A stretch of 37,243 nucleotides of DNA from Fidelibacterota bacterium (GTDB taxonomy: Bacteria > Marinisomatota > Marinisomatia > Marinisomatales > TCS55), in contig SCKQ01000021.1 in assembly GCA_004124535.1 (NCBI GenBank), positions 1 to 37,243 on the forward strand. The letters are read 5' to 3'. The stretch's first letter is position 1. Each line of letters starts with the position of its first letter. Of the stretch, positions 18,832 to 28,861 are shown one piece after another. Position numbers and translations under genes: made by a program. Below the pieces are notes generated by a model, which saw nothing but the letters and a program-made list of their open reading frames with translations, was not told the origin of the DNA and did no database searches.

Positions 18832-18881
18832 CAGCACCATCTTCCTGGTCTGAATGAACTCCCCAGCCTGTATTTTGTCAT
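18823..18881 (-). pseudogene. Solo T9SS type A sorting-domain remnant
   Basis: The minus strand reads DKIQAGEFIQTRKMVLLK followed by TAA, nearly the same as the nuclease tail YQIQAGEYISTKKMVLLK. The sequence upstream in frame is not CTD-like, and no gene body is present, so this is the orphan last piece of a T9SS cargo gene. Its Leu TTA codon covers exactly the TAA stop of the plus-strand kinase gene (18829-18831). It lies in the 89-bp gap between two convergent genes. Confidence 0.7.
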
Positions 18882-18920
18882 CATGTTGTAAGAACAAGCG
18901 CAAGTTTACAAGACTCACTA

Positions 18921-20102
18921 TCACGAGTTAATCGCTTTTCCATTCTTAATGACCATTTTGATGGACAGATCTGTCACGTTATAGGGAATATTCATAAGCC
19001 TTTCTACGTCCCAAATGATGAGATCGGCCTTGCGGTCGATGGCGATGGAGCCTACCTCACCTTCCAAATTCAACGCTTTGGCAGAATAATAGGTGGCAGC
19101 CGCAAATGCCTCTTCTACTGTCATCCCCAAATGGATACAAGCCAAAGAAATGATAAAAGGCATGGATTGCATTTGACAACTGCCGGGGTTGTAATCCGTT
19201 GCCAGAGCAACATCTATTCCATTTTCCAACAATTTTCGGGCGGGAGCATAGGTGTCTTTACCGAGGAAAAATGTGGTTCCCGGCAGTAAAGTGGCTGTTA
19301 CACCATTTTCCGCCATTTTTTCCACTCCAGCATCACTGACTGCCATGAGGTGATCTGCTGACACTGCTCCTACCTCTGCCGCCAGTTCAGCCGCTCCTGA
19401 ATCCTCGAATTCATCGGCGTGTAATCTCGGTGTTAAACCTTGGTTCTTGGCTGTTTCAAATATGCGCCGGGATTGATCTACATTAAAGTACCCATTTTCA
19501 CAGAATACATCACAAAATACAGCAATTCCCTGCTCCGCCACAGCTGGAATCATTTCAGCACACAGCAGATCCACATAGCCCTCATGATCATCTGCAAATT
19601 CTGGGGGGAATGCATGGGCACCTAAAAATGTAGGGATCATATCAATTTCATGGCTTTCATTTACTTCATGTATTACTTGAAGTGATTTTAATTCTGACTT
19701 TGTATCTAAACCATATCCGGATTTGCATTCTACAGTGGTTGTACCTAGTTTTAGGAAGCGGTCCATTCGTTTGGAAACCCGTTCGATCAGCTCATCTTTT
19801 GAAGCATTTCTTACGCCATTTATGCTGGCATTAATACCTCCTCCTTGAGCTGCAATTTCCTCATATGAAATTCCTGCCAGGCGTAGGGCAAATTCTTCTT
19901 CCCTGCTGTCTAGAAATACAGAGTGCGTATGGGGATCTACAAATCCAGGAGTGACGAGGGATCCACCACAGTCAATCGCCTCACCATTGCTGTTTTCTGC
20001 TATTCTATCTCCATCGATAGTCAATGAAGTGTTCGATATAGTTTCAACTTCCCCTGAATCGGGGTTATATGATGTTAATTGACCGATGTTTTTAAGGATC
20101 AT
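18921..20102 (-). CDS. hutI: Imidazolonepropionase
   Basis: This enzyme opens the ring of imidazolone-5-propanoate to N-formimino-L-glutamate, the third step of histidine degradation in the cytoplasm. The 393 residues are typical for the family. The amidohydrolase metal site HTH is H58/H60 in FVDPHTHS, with later ligands in [15 protein letters not shown] and LATDYNPGS. All are present. The [13 protein letters not shown] block is also conserved. Its ATG overlaps the hutU stop in ATGA (20099-20102), so translation is coupled to hutU. No hutH (histidine ammonia-lyase) or hutG/hutF is in the window. Confidence 0.96.
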   Translation of the reverse strand: MILKNIGQLTSYNPDSGEVETISNTSLTIDGDRIAENSNGEAIDCGGSLVTPGFVDPHTHSVFLDSREEEFALRLAGISYEEIAAQGGGINASINGVRNASKDELIERVSKRMDRFLKLGTTTVECKSGYGLDTKSELKSLQVIHEVNESHEIDMIPTFLGAHAFPPEFADDHEGYVDLLCAEMIPAVAEQGIAVFCDVFCENGYFNVDQSRRIFETAKNQGLTPRLHADEFEDSGAAELAAEVGAVSADHLMAVSDAGVEKMAENGVTATLLPGTTFFLGKDTYAPARKLLENGIDVALATDYNPGSCQMQSMPFIISLACIHLGMTVEEAFAAATYYSAKALNLEGEVGSIAIDRKADLIIWDVERLMNIPYNVTDLSIKMVIKNGKAINS

Positions 20103-21748
20103 TTCATCATGGGAATATCAACATCCCATTTTTTCGCATTTTCGATAGCTTGTTCGTATCCTGCATCTGCATGACGAAACAACCCCGTTGCCGGGTCAGT
20201 TGTTAGGACTCTCTTTACACGTTCTTCCATTTCAGGTGATCCATCCACGCATATGACTTGACCGGCATGAATGGCCAGACCCATGCCTACGCCGCCACCT
20301 TGGTGAATAGACACCCAGGTAGCACCGCTGGCCGTATTCGCCAGCGCATTGAGCAACGGCCAGTCCGCAACAGCATCCGAACCATCCTTCATGGCTTCAG
20401 TTTCTCGATAAGGTGATGCTACAGAACCCGTATCAAGATGATCACGACCAATAACGATGGGTGCGGATAATTCTCCACTGGCTACCATGCGATTTAATTC
20501 CACGCCAAACTTAACACGTTGTGTATAATCCAGCCAGCATATCCTCGATGGCAATCCCTGGAACTGGACTTTTTCCCTAGCCATTTTAATCCAACGCGTC
20601 AATGTTTCATCCTCGGGAAACATTTCCAGAATTTTATCGTCTGTTTTATAAATATCCTTTTTATCACCGGAAAGTGCTACCCAGCGAAAAGGTCCTCTGC
20701 CGTCACAGAATAATGGACGGACATAGGCCGGCACAAACCCCGGGAAATCGAATGCATTTTCCACTCCTGCTTTCTTGGCCTGTCCACGGAGGTTGTTTCC
20801 ATAATCAAAAGTAATAGCACCCATATTTTGCAGATCGAGCATACCCTGGCAATGTTCAGCCATGGATCGAAAACTTTCTTTAATATATTTATCCGGATCA
20901 GACTTTCGCAGATCAAGGGCTTCCTCGTAAGCCATACCATTGGGGATATAGCCATCCAGTTCATCATGAGCAGAAGTTTGGTCGGTTACCATGTCCGGCA
21001 CAATGCCCATTTTAGCGATTTTTGGTACAATATCGGCCGCATTTCCTAACAAACCAATAGATAACGGCTCTCCCTTCGCTGCGGCGTCTCGGGCTAACGT
21101 TAGGGCGTCAACAAGGGATTCTGAGGCCACATCCAGGTATTTAGTCTCTAAACGACGTTGAATTCGATGCGGATCGATTTCAACACAGATTGTTACACCG
21201 TTGTTCATGGTCACCGCAAGCGGTTGAGCACCACCCATACCACCCAGACCGGCTGTCAATACAAATTTTCCTGTTAGATCGCTGTTATAATGCTGTTTGG
21301 CAGCCGCAGCAAACGTCTCGAATGTTCCTTGCAGAATTCCCTGTGTGCCAATATAGATCCATGAACCAGCCGTCATTTGACCATACATCATGAGGCCTTT
21401 TTGATCCAGCTCGTTAAAATGTTCCCAGTTGGCCCATTCGGGTACCAAATTAGAATTGGCGATCAATACCCGGGGAGAGGTAGTATGCGTTCGGATCACA
21501 CCCACCGGCTTCCCGGACTGCACCAGCAGGGTTTCATCTGGCTCAAGTCTTTTTAATGTGTCGAGGATAGCATCAAAGCATTCCCAGTTTCGAGCTGCTT
21601 TTCCCTTCCCTCCATACACAACAAGTTCATCGGGGTTTTCAGCCACATCCGGATCCAGGTTATTCTGGATCATGCGGTAAGGCGCTTCGATCTGCCAGTT
21701 CTTACAGGTGAGTTTACTCCCCTTGGGAGCATGAATCACTTTGGACAT
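20099..21748 (-). CDS. hutU: Urocanate hydratase
   Basis: This NAD-dependent enzyme converts urocanate to imidazolone propionate, the second step of histidine catabolism. From ATG 21748 it is 549 residues, normal length. The frame extends to 21799, but AGGAGAAAAA directly before the 21748 ATG fixes that start. The NAD-binding [20 protein letters not shown] is intact, as is the catalytic Cys in [13 protein letters not shown] and the [16 protein letters not shown] block. It leads a two-gene hutU-hutI operon. The gap before it holds a possible promoter. Confidence 0.97.
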   Translation of the reverse strand: MSKVIHAPKGSKLTCKNWQIEAPYRMIQNNLDPDVAENPDELVVYGGKGKAARNWECFDAILDTLKRLEPDETLLVQSGKPVGVIRTHTTSPRVLIANSNLVPEWANWEHFNELDQKGLMMYGQMTAGSWIYIGTQGILQGTFETFAAAAKQHYNSDLTGKFVLTAGLGGMGGAQPLAVTMNNGVTICVEIDPHRIQRRLETKYLDVASESLVDALTLARDAAAKGEPLSIGLLGNAADIVPKIAKMGIVPDMVTDQTSAHDELDGYIPNGMAYEEALDLRKSDPDKYIKESFRSMAEHCQGMLDLQNMGAITFDYGNNLRGQAKKAGVENAFDFPGFVPAYVRPLFCDGRGPFRWVALSGDKKDIYKTDDKILEMFPEDETLTRWIKMAREKVQFQGLPSRICWLDYTQRVKFGVELNRMVASGELSAPIVIGRDHLDTGSVASPYRETEAMKDGSDAVADWPLLNALANTASGATWVSIHQGGGVGMGLAIHAGQVICVDGSPEMEERVKRVLTTDPATGLFRHADAGYEQAIENAKKWDVDIPMMK

Positions 21749-21803
21749 TTTTTCTCCTGAAATCAATCGTGAATTTATGCTATTCTCCCCTACACTCAAA
21801 AAG

Positions 21804-21831
21804 GGTATAGCCTGATTTCAGATTAAATCAA
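21804..21831 (-). promoter_or_regulatory. Possible promoter for hutUI
   Basis: On the minus strand TTGATT (21826-21831) and TATACC (21804-21809) are 16 nt apart, about 55 nt ahead of the hutU ATG. This matches a sigma-70-like layout with four matches in each box. It lies in the only upstream gap available to the operon. Confidence 0.3.
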
Positions 21832-21839
21832 AAATACTG

Positions 21840-22958
21840 TTATTTAAATAACTGGCGAGCATAATCTGGTTCATCAACAATAACATTGTAAGAAAAAAGT
21901 GAGATACCTTTGAAATGGGTGATCTCTGTATATCTGATCTTATCTATCGCTGCCAATTCATTTTGATTATATAAAGCAATGCCCATAATGATCCTGTCCC
22001 GGTATTGCCTGGGCAGATGGTCGTATATAATATCAATATTTTCAGCAAATTTGCGAATATCCGGAGTATAATTCATTGGCATTACCCAATCCAAATAACC
22101 GGCTGCCAGCCATACATCCCATTCCTGAAAATAGCGATTCCTGGCCATAGGAAGATTTGGTTTTACAGCCGCAGACAGTTTACAGTCCGGACGCACATCC
22201 AAAAGCATTTGTTTTGTCTCTTTTATGAGGTCTGTAATGGCCGATCTGCGATAGGTATCCCATTCAATACTATTTTCATTATCAAAAACAGGTTTATTAT
22301 GATTATATCTATTCTGATAATAATACGTTTTTGCATCTACATTATTTCCATATTCTGCATCATGAAAACGAATATAATCCAAATGCAGTCCATCCAATTC
22401 GTATAATGCTGTCAATTCTCTAAAAATAGCTAATAGATGTTTGTTTACTTCTGGATGATGTGGAGCTAAAAAATATCCCTCTCCAGCGATGTCATTTTCC
22501 TTATTGAATAATGTTGCAGTGTCATTGCCATTAGTATCAATCCAGTCAGAATGACCATTATACACATGATGCAACGCACGGGGTCGGTTTACCGTAGACC
22601 AAACTAAGTAAACATTGACCCAGGCATGAACATTTAGACCTTTTGCATGAGCTCGATCGATAACATAAGCCAATGGATCGAAAAAGGGATCCAGCAATAG
22701 TTCACTCCTGGGAACTAACTGCGATCGGTAATAAGCATCACCCCTGCCGCGAACCTGAACTAAGAGATTATTAAATCCATTTTCATCTGCAAACTCAATC
22801 ATTTCATCAATGGCTTGCTCACTGGTCATAATATCACGAACCACCCACAAGCAGCGTTCATCGAACTGATTTATTCCAGCAGTAATTCGATCATGACTGA
22901 TAAAAAGAAGGGCAGTCAATAGAACTGCCCTCAAAGGATTGTGAACTCGCTTGATCAA
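21840..22958 (-). CDS. Secreted GH10-like (DUF187/GHL10, YngK-type) glycoside hydrolase
   Basis: The 372-residue protein belongs to the glycosyl-hydrolase-like 10 group: CLWVVRDIMTSEQAIDEMI, NLLVQVRGRGDAYYRS, RAHAKGLNVHAWVNVYLVWS and the core LDGLHLDYIRFHD, then AAGYLDWVMPMNYTPD. Relatives are exported carbohydrate- or peptidoglycan-linked hydrolases; the actual substrate is unknown. The best start is TTG at 22958, 5 nt after the rplQ stop, giving a signal peptide with core AVLLTALLFIS. There is no clear SD, and no ATG occurs in frame until residue 44. Remarkably, the codons for that core are the same bases as the terminator hairpin after rplQ. So expression may depend on readthrough from the ribosomal operon, or the true start may be later. 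Confidence 0.75.
   Translation of the reverse strand: MIKRVHNPLRAVLLTALLFISHDRITAGINQFDERCLWVVRDIMTSEQAIDEMIEFADENGFNNLLVQVRGRGDAYYRSQLVPRSELLLDPFFDPLAYVIDRAHAKGLNVHAWVNVYLVWSTVNRPRALHHVYNGHSDWIDTNGNDTATLFNKENDIAGEGYFLAPHHPEVNKHLLAIFRELTALYELDGLHLDYIRFHDAEYGNNVDAKTYYYQNRYNHNKPVFDNENSIEWDTYRRSAITDLIKETKQMLLDVRPDCKLSAAVKPNLPMARNRYFQEWDVWLAAGYLDWVMPMNYTPDIRKFAENIDIIYDHLPRQYRDRIIMGIALYNQNELAAIDKIRYTEITHFKGISLFSYNVIVDEPDYARQLFK
22901..22931 (-). terminator. Intrinsic terminator of the ribosomal operon, inside the next gene's signal-peptide codons
   Basis: On the minus strand AGGGCAGT pairs perfectly with ACTGCCCT around a 7-nt loop (22909-22931), and is followed by TTCTTTTT. It lies about 32 nt past the rplQ stop and is the natural end of the tuf/S10-spc-alpha transcript. 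It also encodes residues of the predicted signal peptide of the GH10-like gene. Confidence 0.8.
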
Positions 22959-22963
22959 ATCAA

Positions 22964-23368
22964 CTATTCAGCTTTTTCATTTTCATTTTTAGCAACAGCT
23001 GTTTCTCCCTCGCTTTCGAAGTCAACAAATTCTATCAATGACATGGCAGCTTTATCATCATTGCGAAAACCAAGTTTGATAATCCGAGTATATCCACCAG
23101 GACGATCAGCATAGGCCGGCCCGATTTCATCAAACAGTGTCTGCACTGCATTTTTATGCAGTTTTTTCAACACCATGCGGCGTGAGTTCAGATCACCCTT
23201 TTTTGCTTTTGTAATCATGGGTTCAATGTATTCCCGTAGTGCTTTTGCTCGGGAATCTGTTGTCTTGATGCGTTTATGCTTGATTAAATTTTCAGCCAGA
23301 TTCATGAGCATCGCCCGGCGGTGTGCCGGGTTTACACCCAATTTGCGATGTTGATTATTTTTTGCCAT
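22964..23368 (-). CDS. rplQ: 50S ribosomal protein L17
   Basis: L17 lines the polypeptide exit tunnel region of the large subunit. The core begins KLGVNPAHRRAMLMNLAENLIKH and is canonical, with EPMITKAKKGD and GGYTRIIKLGFRNDDKA. At 134 residues it has a short acidic C-terminal tail (ESEGETAVAKNENEKAE) beyond the E. coli form. It is the last gene of the ribosomal run, 2 nt after rpoA, and is followed by the terminator. Confidence 0.97.
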   Translation of the reverse strand: MAKNNQHRKLGVNPAHRRAMLMNLAENLIKHKRIKTTDSRAKALREYIEPMITKAKKGDLNSRRMVLKKLHKNAVQTLFDEIGPAYADRPGGYTRIIKLGFRNDDKAAMSLIEFVDFESEGETAVAKNENEKAE

Positions 23369-23370
23369 GT

Positions 23371-24342
23371 TTACGTGGGATCTTTCAAGTATGTATCTAC
23401 ATCCATGCCAAAGTGCAAACCCATTTCATCCAGTTTTTCCACAAGTTCTGTCAGGGATTTACGACCAAAGTTCTTGTACTTCAACATATCACTTTCTTCC
23501 TTTTTAACCATCTCAAAGATGAATTTAATTCCAGCTGCTTGGAGGCAATTGTGACTCCTCACTGATAGTTCCATTTCATCAATAGTGCGCTTCAGCAATT
23601 CTCTGATTTTTAAGTCTTCTTCGCTAATGCCTTCAGATACTTCTAATACTTCAGGACTTGCAATCGCTTGAACATATTTTAAATGATCAATCAAGACAGA
23701 TGAAGCATGACTGATAGCATCTTGTGGTGTGATAGAACCATCTGTTTCAACTGATATAGTCAGGATTTCGATAGGTTCTTTTGCGCCAGGTACCGGGCTC
23801 ACATCAAATGTTACTTTTGTAACAGGATTAAAAATACTGTCAATTGCCAGTGTACCAACTGGAGCATTCGGTAATTCATTCTCTTCAGCAGGAACATACC
23901 CTTTACCAATTCCGATTCGTAATTCGATTTCCAGTTTTGTGTCTTTGTTCAACTCGGTGATATAATGATCACTATTTAGTATCTCAAATTGATCACTGGC
24001 TTTTTGGATATCCTTGGCTGTGAATTTTCCAGAACCTTTAATGGTTAGATTGACTTTATCAGGATTATTTTCCATCAATTTGAAACGTACGCCTTTTAAG
24101 TTTTGAATAATATCAGCAACATCTTCACGGATGTTTTTAATTGTTGAGTATTCATGCTGGACGCCATCGATACGTACATTTGTGATTGCTGCGCCAGGGA
24201 TGCAGGTCAACAAAACACGACGCAGCGAATTACCCAACGTAATTCCATACCCTCTATCCAGAGGCTGCAATGAAAACGTGCCTTTTGTGTCCGTAAGATT
24301 TTTATCATCAACTTGAACTTGAATATTCAGTTTATTAGCCAT
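23371..24342 (-). CDS. rpoA: RNA polymerase alpha subunit
   Basis: This subunit nucleates RNA polymerase assembly. The 323 residues contain the N-terminal dimerisation domain (FSLQPLDRGYGITLGNSLRR, LTCIPGAAITNVRIDGV) and, after a linker near 230-245, a full alpha-CTD (LSVRSHNCLQAAGI, FGRKSLTELVEKL) able to contact UP elements and activators. It sits between rpsD and rplQ, the usual alpha-operon order. Confidence 0.98.
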   Translation of the reverse strand: MANKLNIQVQVDDKNLTDTKGTFSLQPLDRGYGITLGNSLRRVLLTCIPGAAITNVRIDGVQHEYSTIKNIREDVADIIQNLKGVRFKLMENNPDKVNLTIKGSGKFTAKDIQKASDQFEILNSDHYITELNKDTKLEIELRIGIGKGYVPAEENELPNAPVGTLAIDSIFNPVTKVTFDVSPVPGAKEPIEILTISVETDGSITPQDAISHASSVLIDHLKYVQAIASPEVLEVSEGISEEDLKIRELLKRTIDEMELSVRSHNCLQAAGIKFIFEMVKKEESDMLKYKNFGRKSLTELVEKLDEMGLHFGMDVDTYLKDPT

Positions 24343-24364
24343 TTATATAATGCCTTTCTGTTAA

Positions 24365-24982
24365 TTATTTTGAATATAATTCGACGACCAGCTGCTCATT
24401 CACCAGTATGTGCATATCTTCACGTTCAGGGAATGCTATCACACTGCCGGTCATTTTTGCTTTATCCAATTCCAACCAAGGCAGATCAAGGTCACCTTTG
24501 ATGCGTTTCATGGAATCAAGGATAATGTCCATTTTTTTACTGCGCTCACGCACTTGGATCACATCACCTGGTTTCACATTATAAGATGATATATTCACTT
24601 TACGATTGTTCACCAGGAAATGTGCATGGTTTACCAATTGTCTTGCAGCAGGTCTTGTTGGAGCAAACCCCAAACGATATACAACATTATCTAAACGCTG
24701 TTCAAGGAGCTGCATCAAATTTGTACCGGTTTCACCAACCATTTTATCTGCTTTTTCAAAATAATTCCGGAATTGTTTTTCCAGCACACCGTATAAGACC
24801 TTGATTTTCTGTTTTTCCTTGAGCTGAGTTCCGTAATTGGAAAGTCTACGGCGCCTTGTTTGACCGTGCTGGCCAGCTTTATATGGTTTGCGGTTTAAAA
24901 TCCGGTCAAATTTTGGATTACCAAAAATATTTTCACCGAACTTGCGAACAAGTTTTCCCCTGGGTGTTTTTAATTTTGCCAT
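24365..24982 (-). CDS. rpsD: 30S ribosomal protein S4
   Basis: S4 binds 16S rRNA early in assembly of the small subunit. The 205 residues contain the S4 RNA-binding domain (LEQRLDNVVYRLGFAPTRPA, then RQLVNHAHFLVNNRKVNI). The N-terminal region lacks the four Cys of zinc-type S4, so this is the C-minus form. In the alpha operon S4 is often the translational autoregulator, but no such leader structure was identified here. Confidence 0.98.
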   Translation of the reverse strand: MAKLKTPRGKLVRKFGENIFGNPKFDRILNRKPYKAGQHGQTRRRRLSNYGTQLKEKQKIKVLYGVLEKQFRNYFEKADKMVGETGTNLMQLLEQRLDNVVYRLGFAPTRPAARQLVNHAHFLVNNRKVNISSYNVKPGDVIQVRERSKKMDIILDSMKRIKGDLDLPWLELDKAKMTGSVIAFPEREDMHILVNEQLVVELYSK

Positions 24983-24997
24983 AAATTTATCTCCGCC

Positions 24998-25393
24998 CTA
25001 TACACGACGCTTTTTAGGTGGTCGGCATCCGTTATGAGGCAATGGTGTCACGTCTTTAATGGAAAGCACTTCCAAGCCAGTTACGGCTAAGGCGCGAATA
25101 GCAGATTCACGTCCTGAACCAGGCCCTTTTATGCGCACATCAACTCTCATTAAACCCATGCCCAACGCTTTAGCAGCTACTTTTTGTGCAGCCATGGTAG
25201 CAGCATAGGCGGTACTTTTACGTGAACCCTTAAAGCCGGAAGTGCCGGCTGTAGCCCATGCAACCACATTACCATAACTGTCTGTTAACGTGATGTGTGT
25301 ATTATTAAAAGTTGCCTTAATATGGGCAACGCCGTTCGGTTCAACGGATTTCTTTTTAGATTTTTTCTTTCCTGTTCCCTTTTGACTAGCCAA
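24998..25393 (-). CDS. rpsK: 30S ribosomal protein S11
   Basis: S11 forms part of the platform of the small subunit near the mRNA exit. The conserved [20 protein letters not shown] and [15 protein letters not shown] end blocks are present; the length is 131 residues with a Lys-rich start (GKKKSKKKS). Its ATG directly abuts the rpsM stop. Confidence 0.98.
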   Translation of the reverse strand: MASQKGTGKKKSKKKSVEPNGVAHIKATFNNTHITLTDSYGNVVAWATAGTSGFKGSRKSTAYAATMAAQKVAAKALGMGLMRVDVRIKGPGSGRESAIRALAVTGLEVLSIKDVTPLPHNGCRPPKKRRV

Positions 25394-25789
25394 TTAATAT
25401 CCTTTCTTAACCACCACTGTACCTTTGCCCAATCCAATCGTACGTTTCTTGCCTTTACGGGTACGGGCGTTGGTTTTGGTTCGTTGACCATTCACCGGTA
25501 AACCCCGGCGATGACGGATGCCTTTATAAGAACCCACATCCTTCAGACGCTTGATATTCATTGCCATCTCAGAACGGGCTTGACCTTCTATTTTTATTTC
25601 TAACTTGGTGATGGCATCACGAATGGCTATCACCTGTTTTTCTTTTAAATCTTTTACACGAATATTCTCATCGACCTTTGCTTCAGCACAAATTACTTTA
25701 GCCTTGGTCATGCCGATCCCATAAATGTAACGAAGGGAATATGCGACTTTTTTATCGCGGGGAATATCGATACCAGCAATACGAGCCAA
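25394..25789 (-). CDS. rpsM: 30S ribosomal protein S13
   Basis: S13 sits in the head of the small subunit and contacts tRNA and L5. The 131 residues begin [19 protein letters not shown] and have [20 protein letters not shown] near the basic end. The start codon is TTG at 25789, chosen because TAGGAG lies 7 nt upstream and the protein then starts as in other S13; this SD overlaps the rpmJ stop codon. Confidence 0.97.
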   Translation of the reverse strand: MARIAGIDIPRDKKVAYSLRYIYGIGMTKAKVICAEAKVDENIRVKDLKEKQVIAIRDAITKLEIKIEGQARSEMAMNIKRLKDVGSYKGIRHRRGLPVNGQRTKTNARTRKGKKRTIGLGKGTVVVKKGY

Positions 25790-25798
25790 ATTCTACTC

Positions 25799-25912
25799 CT
25801 AACCTTGTCTCTGCTTGTGTTTTGGGTTTTCGCAGACCACAAACACCACACCTTTGCGGCGGATGATCTTACACTTTGAACACATTTTTTTAACTGATGT
25901 ACGTACTTTCAT
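25799..25912 (-). CDS. rpmJ: 50S ribosomal protein L36
   Basis: This 37-residue gene reads [17 protein letters not shown] and continues [20 protein letters not shown]. The zinc ligands C11, C14, C27 and H32 of the Cys/His type are all present. It fills the gap between infA and rpsM, its normal place, 5 nt after the infA stop. Confidence 0.96.
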   Translation of the reverse strand: MKVRTSVKKMCSKCKIIRRKGVVFVVCENPKHKQRQG

Positions 25913-25917
25913 ATTTC

Positions 25918-26145
25918 TTACTTCTGACGGTAAATAATTCTACCTCTATTCAAATCATACGGAGAAACTTCTAATGTCACCATATCACCCGGCAGGATCT
26001 TTATAAAATGCATACGCATCTTACCACTGACGTGAGCTAGAACAATATGTTTATGGTCTCCAATTTCGATCTCCACTCTAAATGTTGCATTGGGCAATGT
26101 TTCTTTAATGATTCCATCAACTGTTATGGGCTGCTCCTTGGCCAT
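25918..26145 (-). CDS. infA: Translation initiation factor IF-1
   Basis: IF-1 occupies the A site of the 30S subunit during initiation. The 75-residue OB-fold protein has [36 protein letters not shown] and [12 protein letters not shown]. Its ATG shares one base with the map stop (TAATG). Confidence 0.97.
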   Translation of the reverse strand: MAKEQPITVDGIIKETLPNATFRVEIEIGDHKHIVLAHVSGKMRMHFIKILPGDMVTLEVSPYDLNRGRIIYRQK

Positions 26146-26897
26146 TATGCTTTACCCATGGTTAGTATCTTTGGGCCATTTGCAAGAATGGCGATTGTAT
26201 GTTCAAAATGAGCAGATGATTTTCCATCTTTTGTTTTAATTGTCCAGCCATCTGTATCTGTGAAAACATCCTTTGTACCCAGGTTGATCATGGGTTCAAT
26301 CGCCAGGCACATACCTTCCTGCAATTGGGGGCCTTGTTTGGGCATTCCATAATTTGGTACCTGTGGTTCTTCGTGCAAGTCGGTTCCAATACCATGACCT
26401 ACTAATTCACGTACCACAGAATATCCTTCTGCCTCAACAAATGTTTGGATGGTATGACCAATATCAGATACATAGTTACCGGGTTTCGCTTCTTCAATGC
26501 CTTTCATCAAAGATTCACGGGTAATTTTCATCAACTTCTTTTTGTCCGAGCTGATATTACCTACAGCAAAGGTTCTGGCTGAATCACCATAATACCCCTT
26601 TTTCTCAGCACCACAGTCAATACCTACAATTTGTCCTTCCTGCAATGTCCGCTTTTTAGGAATTCCGTGTACAACTTCTTCATCAATCGAGATGCAAAGT
26701 GTTGCCGGGAAACCCATATACCCTTTAAAAGCGGGGCGTGCTCCTTTTGAGCGGATAAAATCTTCTGCCATTGAGTCCAATTTCAACAAATCGGCTCCTG
26801 GCTTTACATAACTGGTTAGCATGTCCAACGTATCTGCAACAATTTGGCAGCTTTTAGCAATCAATTCTATTTCTCTCGCTGTCCGAACGTGAACCAT
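26145..26897 (-). CDS. map: Methionine aminopeptidase type I
   Basis: The enzyme removes the initiator Met from new proteins. The 250 residues show all five metal ligands in context: Asp in [16 protein letters not shown] (two), His in [13 protein letters not shown], Glu in [10 protein letters not shown] and Glu in AHFEHTIAI. No N-terminal zinc-finger extension. Placement directly after secY without adk is notable. Both flanking junctions are TAATG overlaps. Confidence 0.97.
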   Translation of the reverse strand: MVHVRTAREIELIAKSCQIVADTLDMLTSYVKPGADLLKLDSMAEDFIRSKGARPAFKGYMGFPATLCISIDEEVVHGIPKKRTLQEGQIVGIDCGAEKKGYYGDSARTFAVGNISSDKKKLMKITRESLMKGIEEAKPGNYVSDIGHTIQTFVEAEGYSVVRELVGHGIGTDLHEEPQVPNYGMPKQGPQLQEGMCLAIEPMINLGTKDVFTDTDGWTIKTKDGKSSAHFEHTIAILANGPKILTMGKA

Positions 26898-28234
26898 TAC
26901 ATGCGCCTCCGTCCGCGAATCTTTCCTTTGGATAAAAAACCATCGTAGTGACGCATCAGCAAATGTGATTCAACCTGCTGCAATGTATCCAATGCTACAC
27001 CAACAATGATCAACAAACTTGTTCCACCAAAAAATGATGCCAAATCATACCCGACATCCATGGCATTCATTAGGATGTAAGGGAAAATAGCGACAAACGC
27101 CAAAAAGAATGATCCAGGTAAAGTCACTCTTGTCAAAATATTGTCAATATAATCAGCGGTCTTTTTCCCTGGTCTAATTCCTGGAATAAAACCACCCTGC
27201 TGTTTCATTTGTGTTGAAACCTGAACAGGATCAAAAGCTATAGCTGTATAAAAGTAAGTGAAAAATACAATCAGTGTCCCGAAAACAAACCAGTAAAATG
27301 GATGGTCAAAAGAGAACCAGCGCATAACGCCTTGCATGAATTCACTATCGATAAAAAACATTGCGATCGTGCTTGGTAAGAACATGATGGACTGTGCGAA
27401 AATAATGGGCATAACACCTGCTGTATTTACGCGTAATGGAATATGTGTTGATTGACCACCATACACTTTACGTCCTACCACACGTTTGGCATACTGCACC
27501 GGTATCTTTCGCGTACCCTGTGTTAAATATACCACAAAAGCAATAATAACAAACATGATGCCTAATAGAATAAATTCTGAAAGCAGATTACGAACGCCTT
27601 CATTTATTAGAGCGACTTCACTGATAATTACAGTAGGTAACCGAGACATGATGCCAATCATAATTATCAAGGAAATACCATTCCCAATACCTCTCTCGGT
27701 AATACGCTCACCTAACCACATCAACAACATCGTTCCTGTTACAATACTGATAATGGCCTCAAATTTGAAACCCCATCCAGGATCGGCAATCACAGCGATC
27801 GTCCCTGCTGCTGAACTGGCAGTCATGGATTCCAGAAATATTGTTACACTATAGGCTTGGAAAACTGCAATAAGAACTGTACCGTAACGTGTGATCTGGG
27901 TAATCTTTTTACGACCAGCTTCCCCTTCTTTCTGCAAGCGCTGGAAATAAGGAACAACCGTTCCCATGAGCTGAATCATAATGGAAGCCGATATGTATGG
28001 CATGATACCCAAGGCAAACAATGTTGCTTTTTGGAAGGCACCACCGGCGAACATATCAAACAATCCAAAAAGCGTATTTTGTAGATTCTCAAAAGCGGCA
28101 TGTAAGGCATCACCATTTACACCTGGAATTGGAACATGGGCACCGAGACGAACAACCACTAAAATTCCAAAAGTGAATAGTATCCTCTTCCGGAGTTCAG
28201 GAATGCTAAAAACGTTTCTGATCTTATCAATCAT
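26897..28234 (-). CDS. secY: Protein translocase subunit SecY
   Basis: SecY is the central channel of the general secretion pathway. The 445 residues form about ten membrane segments, with the conserved PIPGVNGDALHAAF plug region, GIMPYISASIMIQL, EAGRKKITQITRYGT, and the cytosolic loop RKIPVQYAKRVVGRK. The end YDGFLSKGKIRGRR is typical. Its ATG overlaps the rplO stop in ATGA. Confidence 0.98.
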   Translation of the reverse strand: MIDKIRNVFSIPELRKRILFTFGILVVVRLGAHVPIPGVNGDALHAAFENLQNTLFGLFDMFAGGAFQKATLFALGIMPYISASIMIQLMGTVVPYFQRLQKEGEAGRKKITQITRYGTVLIAVFQAYSVTIFLESMTASSAAGTIAVIADPGWGFKFEAIISIVTGTMLLMWLGERITERGIGNGISLIIMIGIMSRLPTVIISEVALINEGVRNLLSEFILLGIMFVIIAFVVYLTQGTRKIPVQYAKRVVGRKVYGGQSTHIPLRVNTAGVMPIIFAQSIMFLPSTIAMFFIDSEFMQGVMRWFSFDHPFYWFVFGTLIVFFTYFYTAIAFDPVQVSTQMKQQGGFIPGIRPGKKTADYIDNILTRVTLPGSFFLAFVAIFPYILMNAMDVGYDLASFFGGTSLLIIVGVALDTLQQVESHLLMRHYDGFLSKGKIRGRRRM

Positions 28235-28671
28235 TGAATGGTAACAGATCCACCTGCTTTTTCAATTTTTTCTTTTGCAGTTGCACTAAAGGCACTTGCT
28301 GTAACATTTACTTTTCGTGAAATATCGCCGTTTGCCAATATCTTAATGGGCTGTAATGCTGATCGAACCAAACCATTATCCTGCATTACTTGACCATCTA
28401 TATCTTTATCTTTCAATTTTTCGATCGCCTTCAAATTCACAACCTGGAATGATTTTTTAAACATGCTGTTTGAAAAACCTCTTCGTGGCAAGCGACGCTG
28501 CAAAGGCATCTGACCGCCTTCAAACCATGATAGCTGTTTACTGCCGCTGCGGGAATGATAGCCCTTTTCACCACGCCCACCAGTACGGCCCAATCCGGTT
28601 CCGGGTCCACGGCCACGGCGTTTTGTATCTTTTACAGCACCTTTTGTTGGTTTTAATTCACCAAGTTTCAT
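28231..28671 (-). CDS. rplO: 50S ribosomal protein L15
   Basis: L15 is an early-binding large-subunit protein. The Gly/Arg-rich start TKGAVKDTKRRGRGPGTGLG and PLQRRLPRRGFSN are canonical. ATG 28671 (MKLGELKP) is preferred to the TTG one codon earlier; it overlaps the rpmD stop as TGATG. Length is 146 residues. Confidence 0.97.
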   Translation of the reverse strand: MKLGELKPTKGAVKDTKRRGRGPGTGLGRTGGRGEKGYHSRSGSKQLSWFEGGQMPLQRRLPRRGFSNSMFKKSFQVVNLKAIEKLKDKDIDGQVMQDNGLVRSALQPIKILANGDISRKVNVTASAFSATAKEKIEKAGGSVTIQ

Positions 28672-28859
28672 CAAGCTTCCTCAACATTCACCAAAAAGTT
28701 CACTGTATTGATCATGCCGCGTATAACATCTGAATCACTATGTTCAACAGTTTGATTAATTTTTCTTAAGCCCAACGCATCCAAAGTTGCCTTTTGATTT
28801 GGCCGCCTTCCGATACGGCTGCGAACTTGAGTTATACGAAGTGTTTTTGTTTTTGCCAT
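28671..28859 (-). CDS. rpmD: 50S ribosomal protein L30
   Basis: A 62-residue L30 with the core [20 protein letters not shown] and [13 protein letters not shown], normal for the family. It lies 2 nt after rpsE and overlaps rplO, as in the usual spc order. Confidence 0.96.
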   Translation of the reverse strand: MAKTKTLRITQVRSRIGRRPNQKATLDALGLRKINQTVEHSDSDVIRGMINTVNFLVNVEEA

Positions 28860-28861
28860 GT

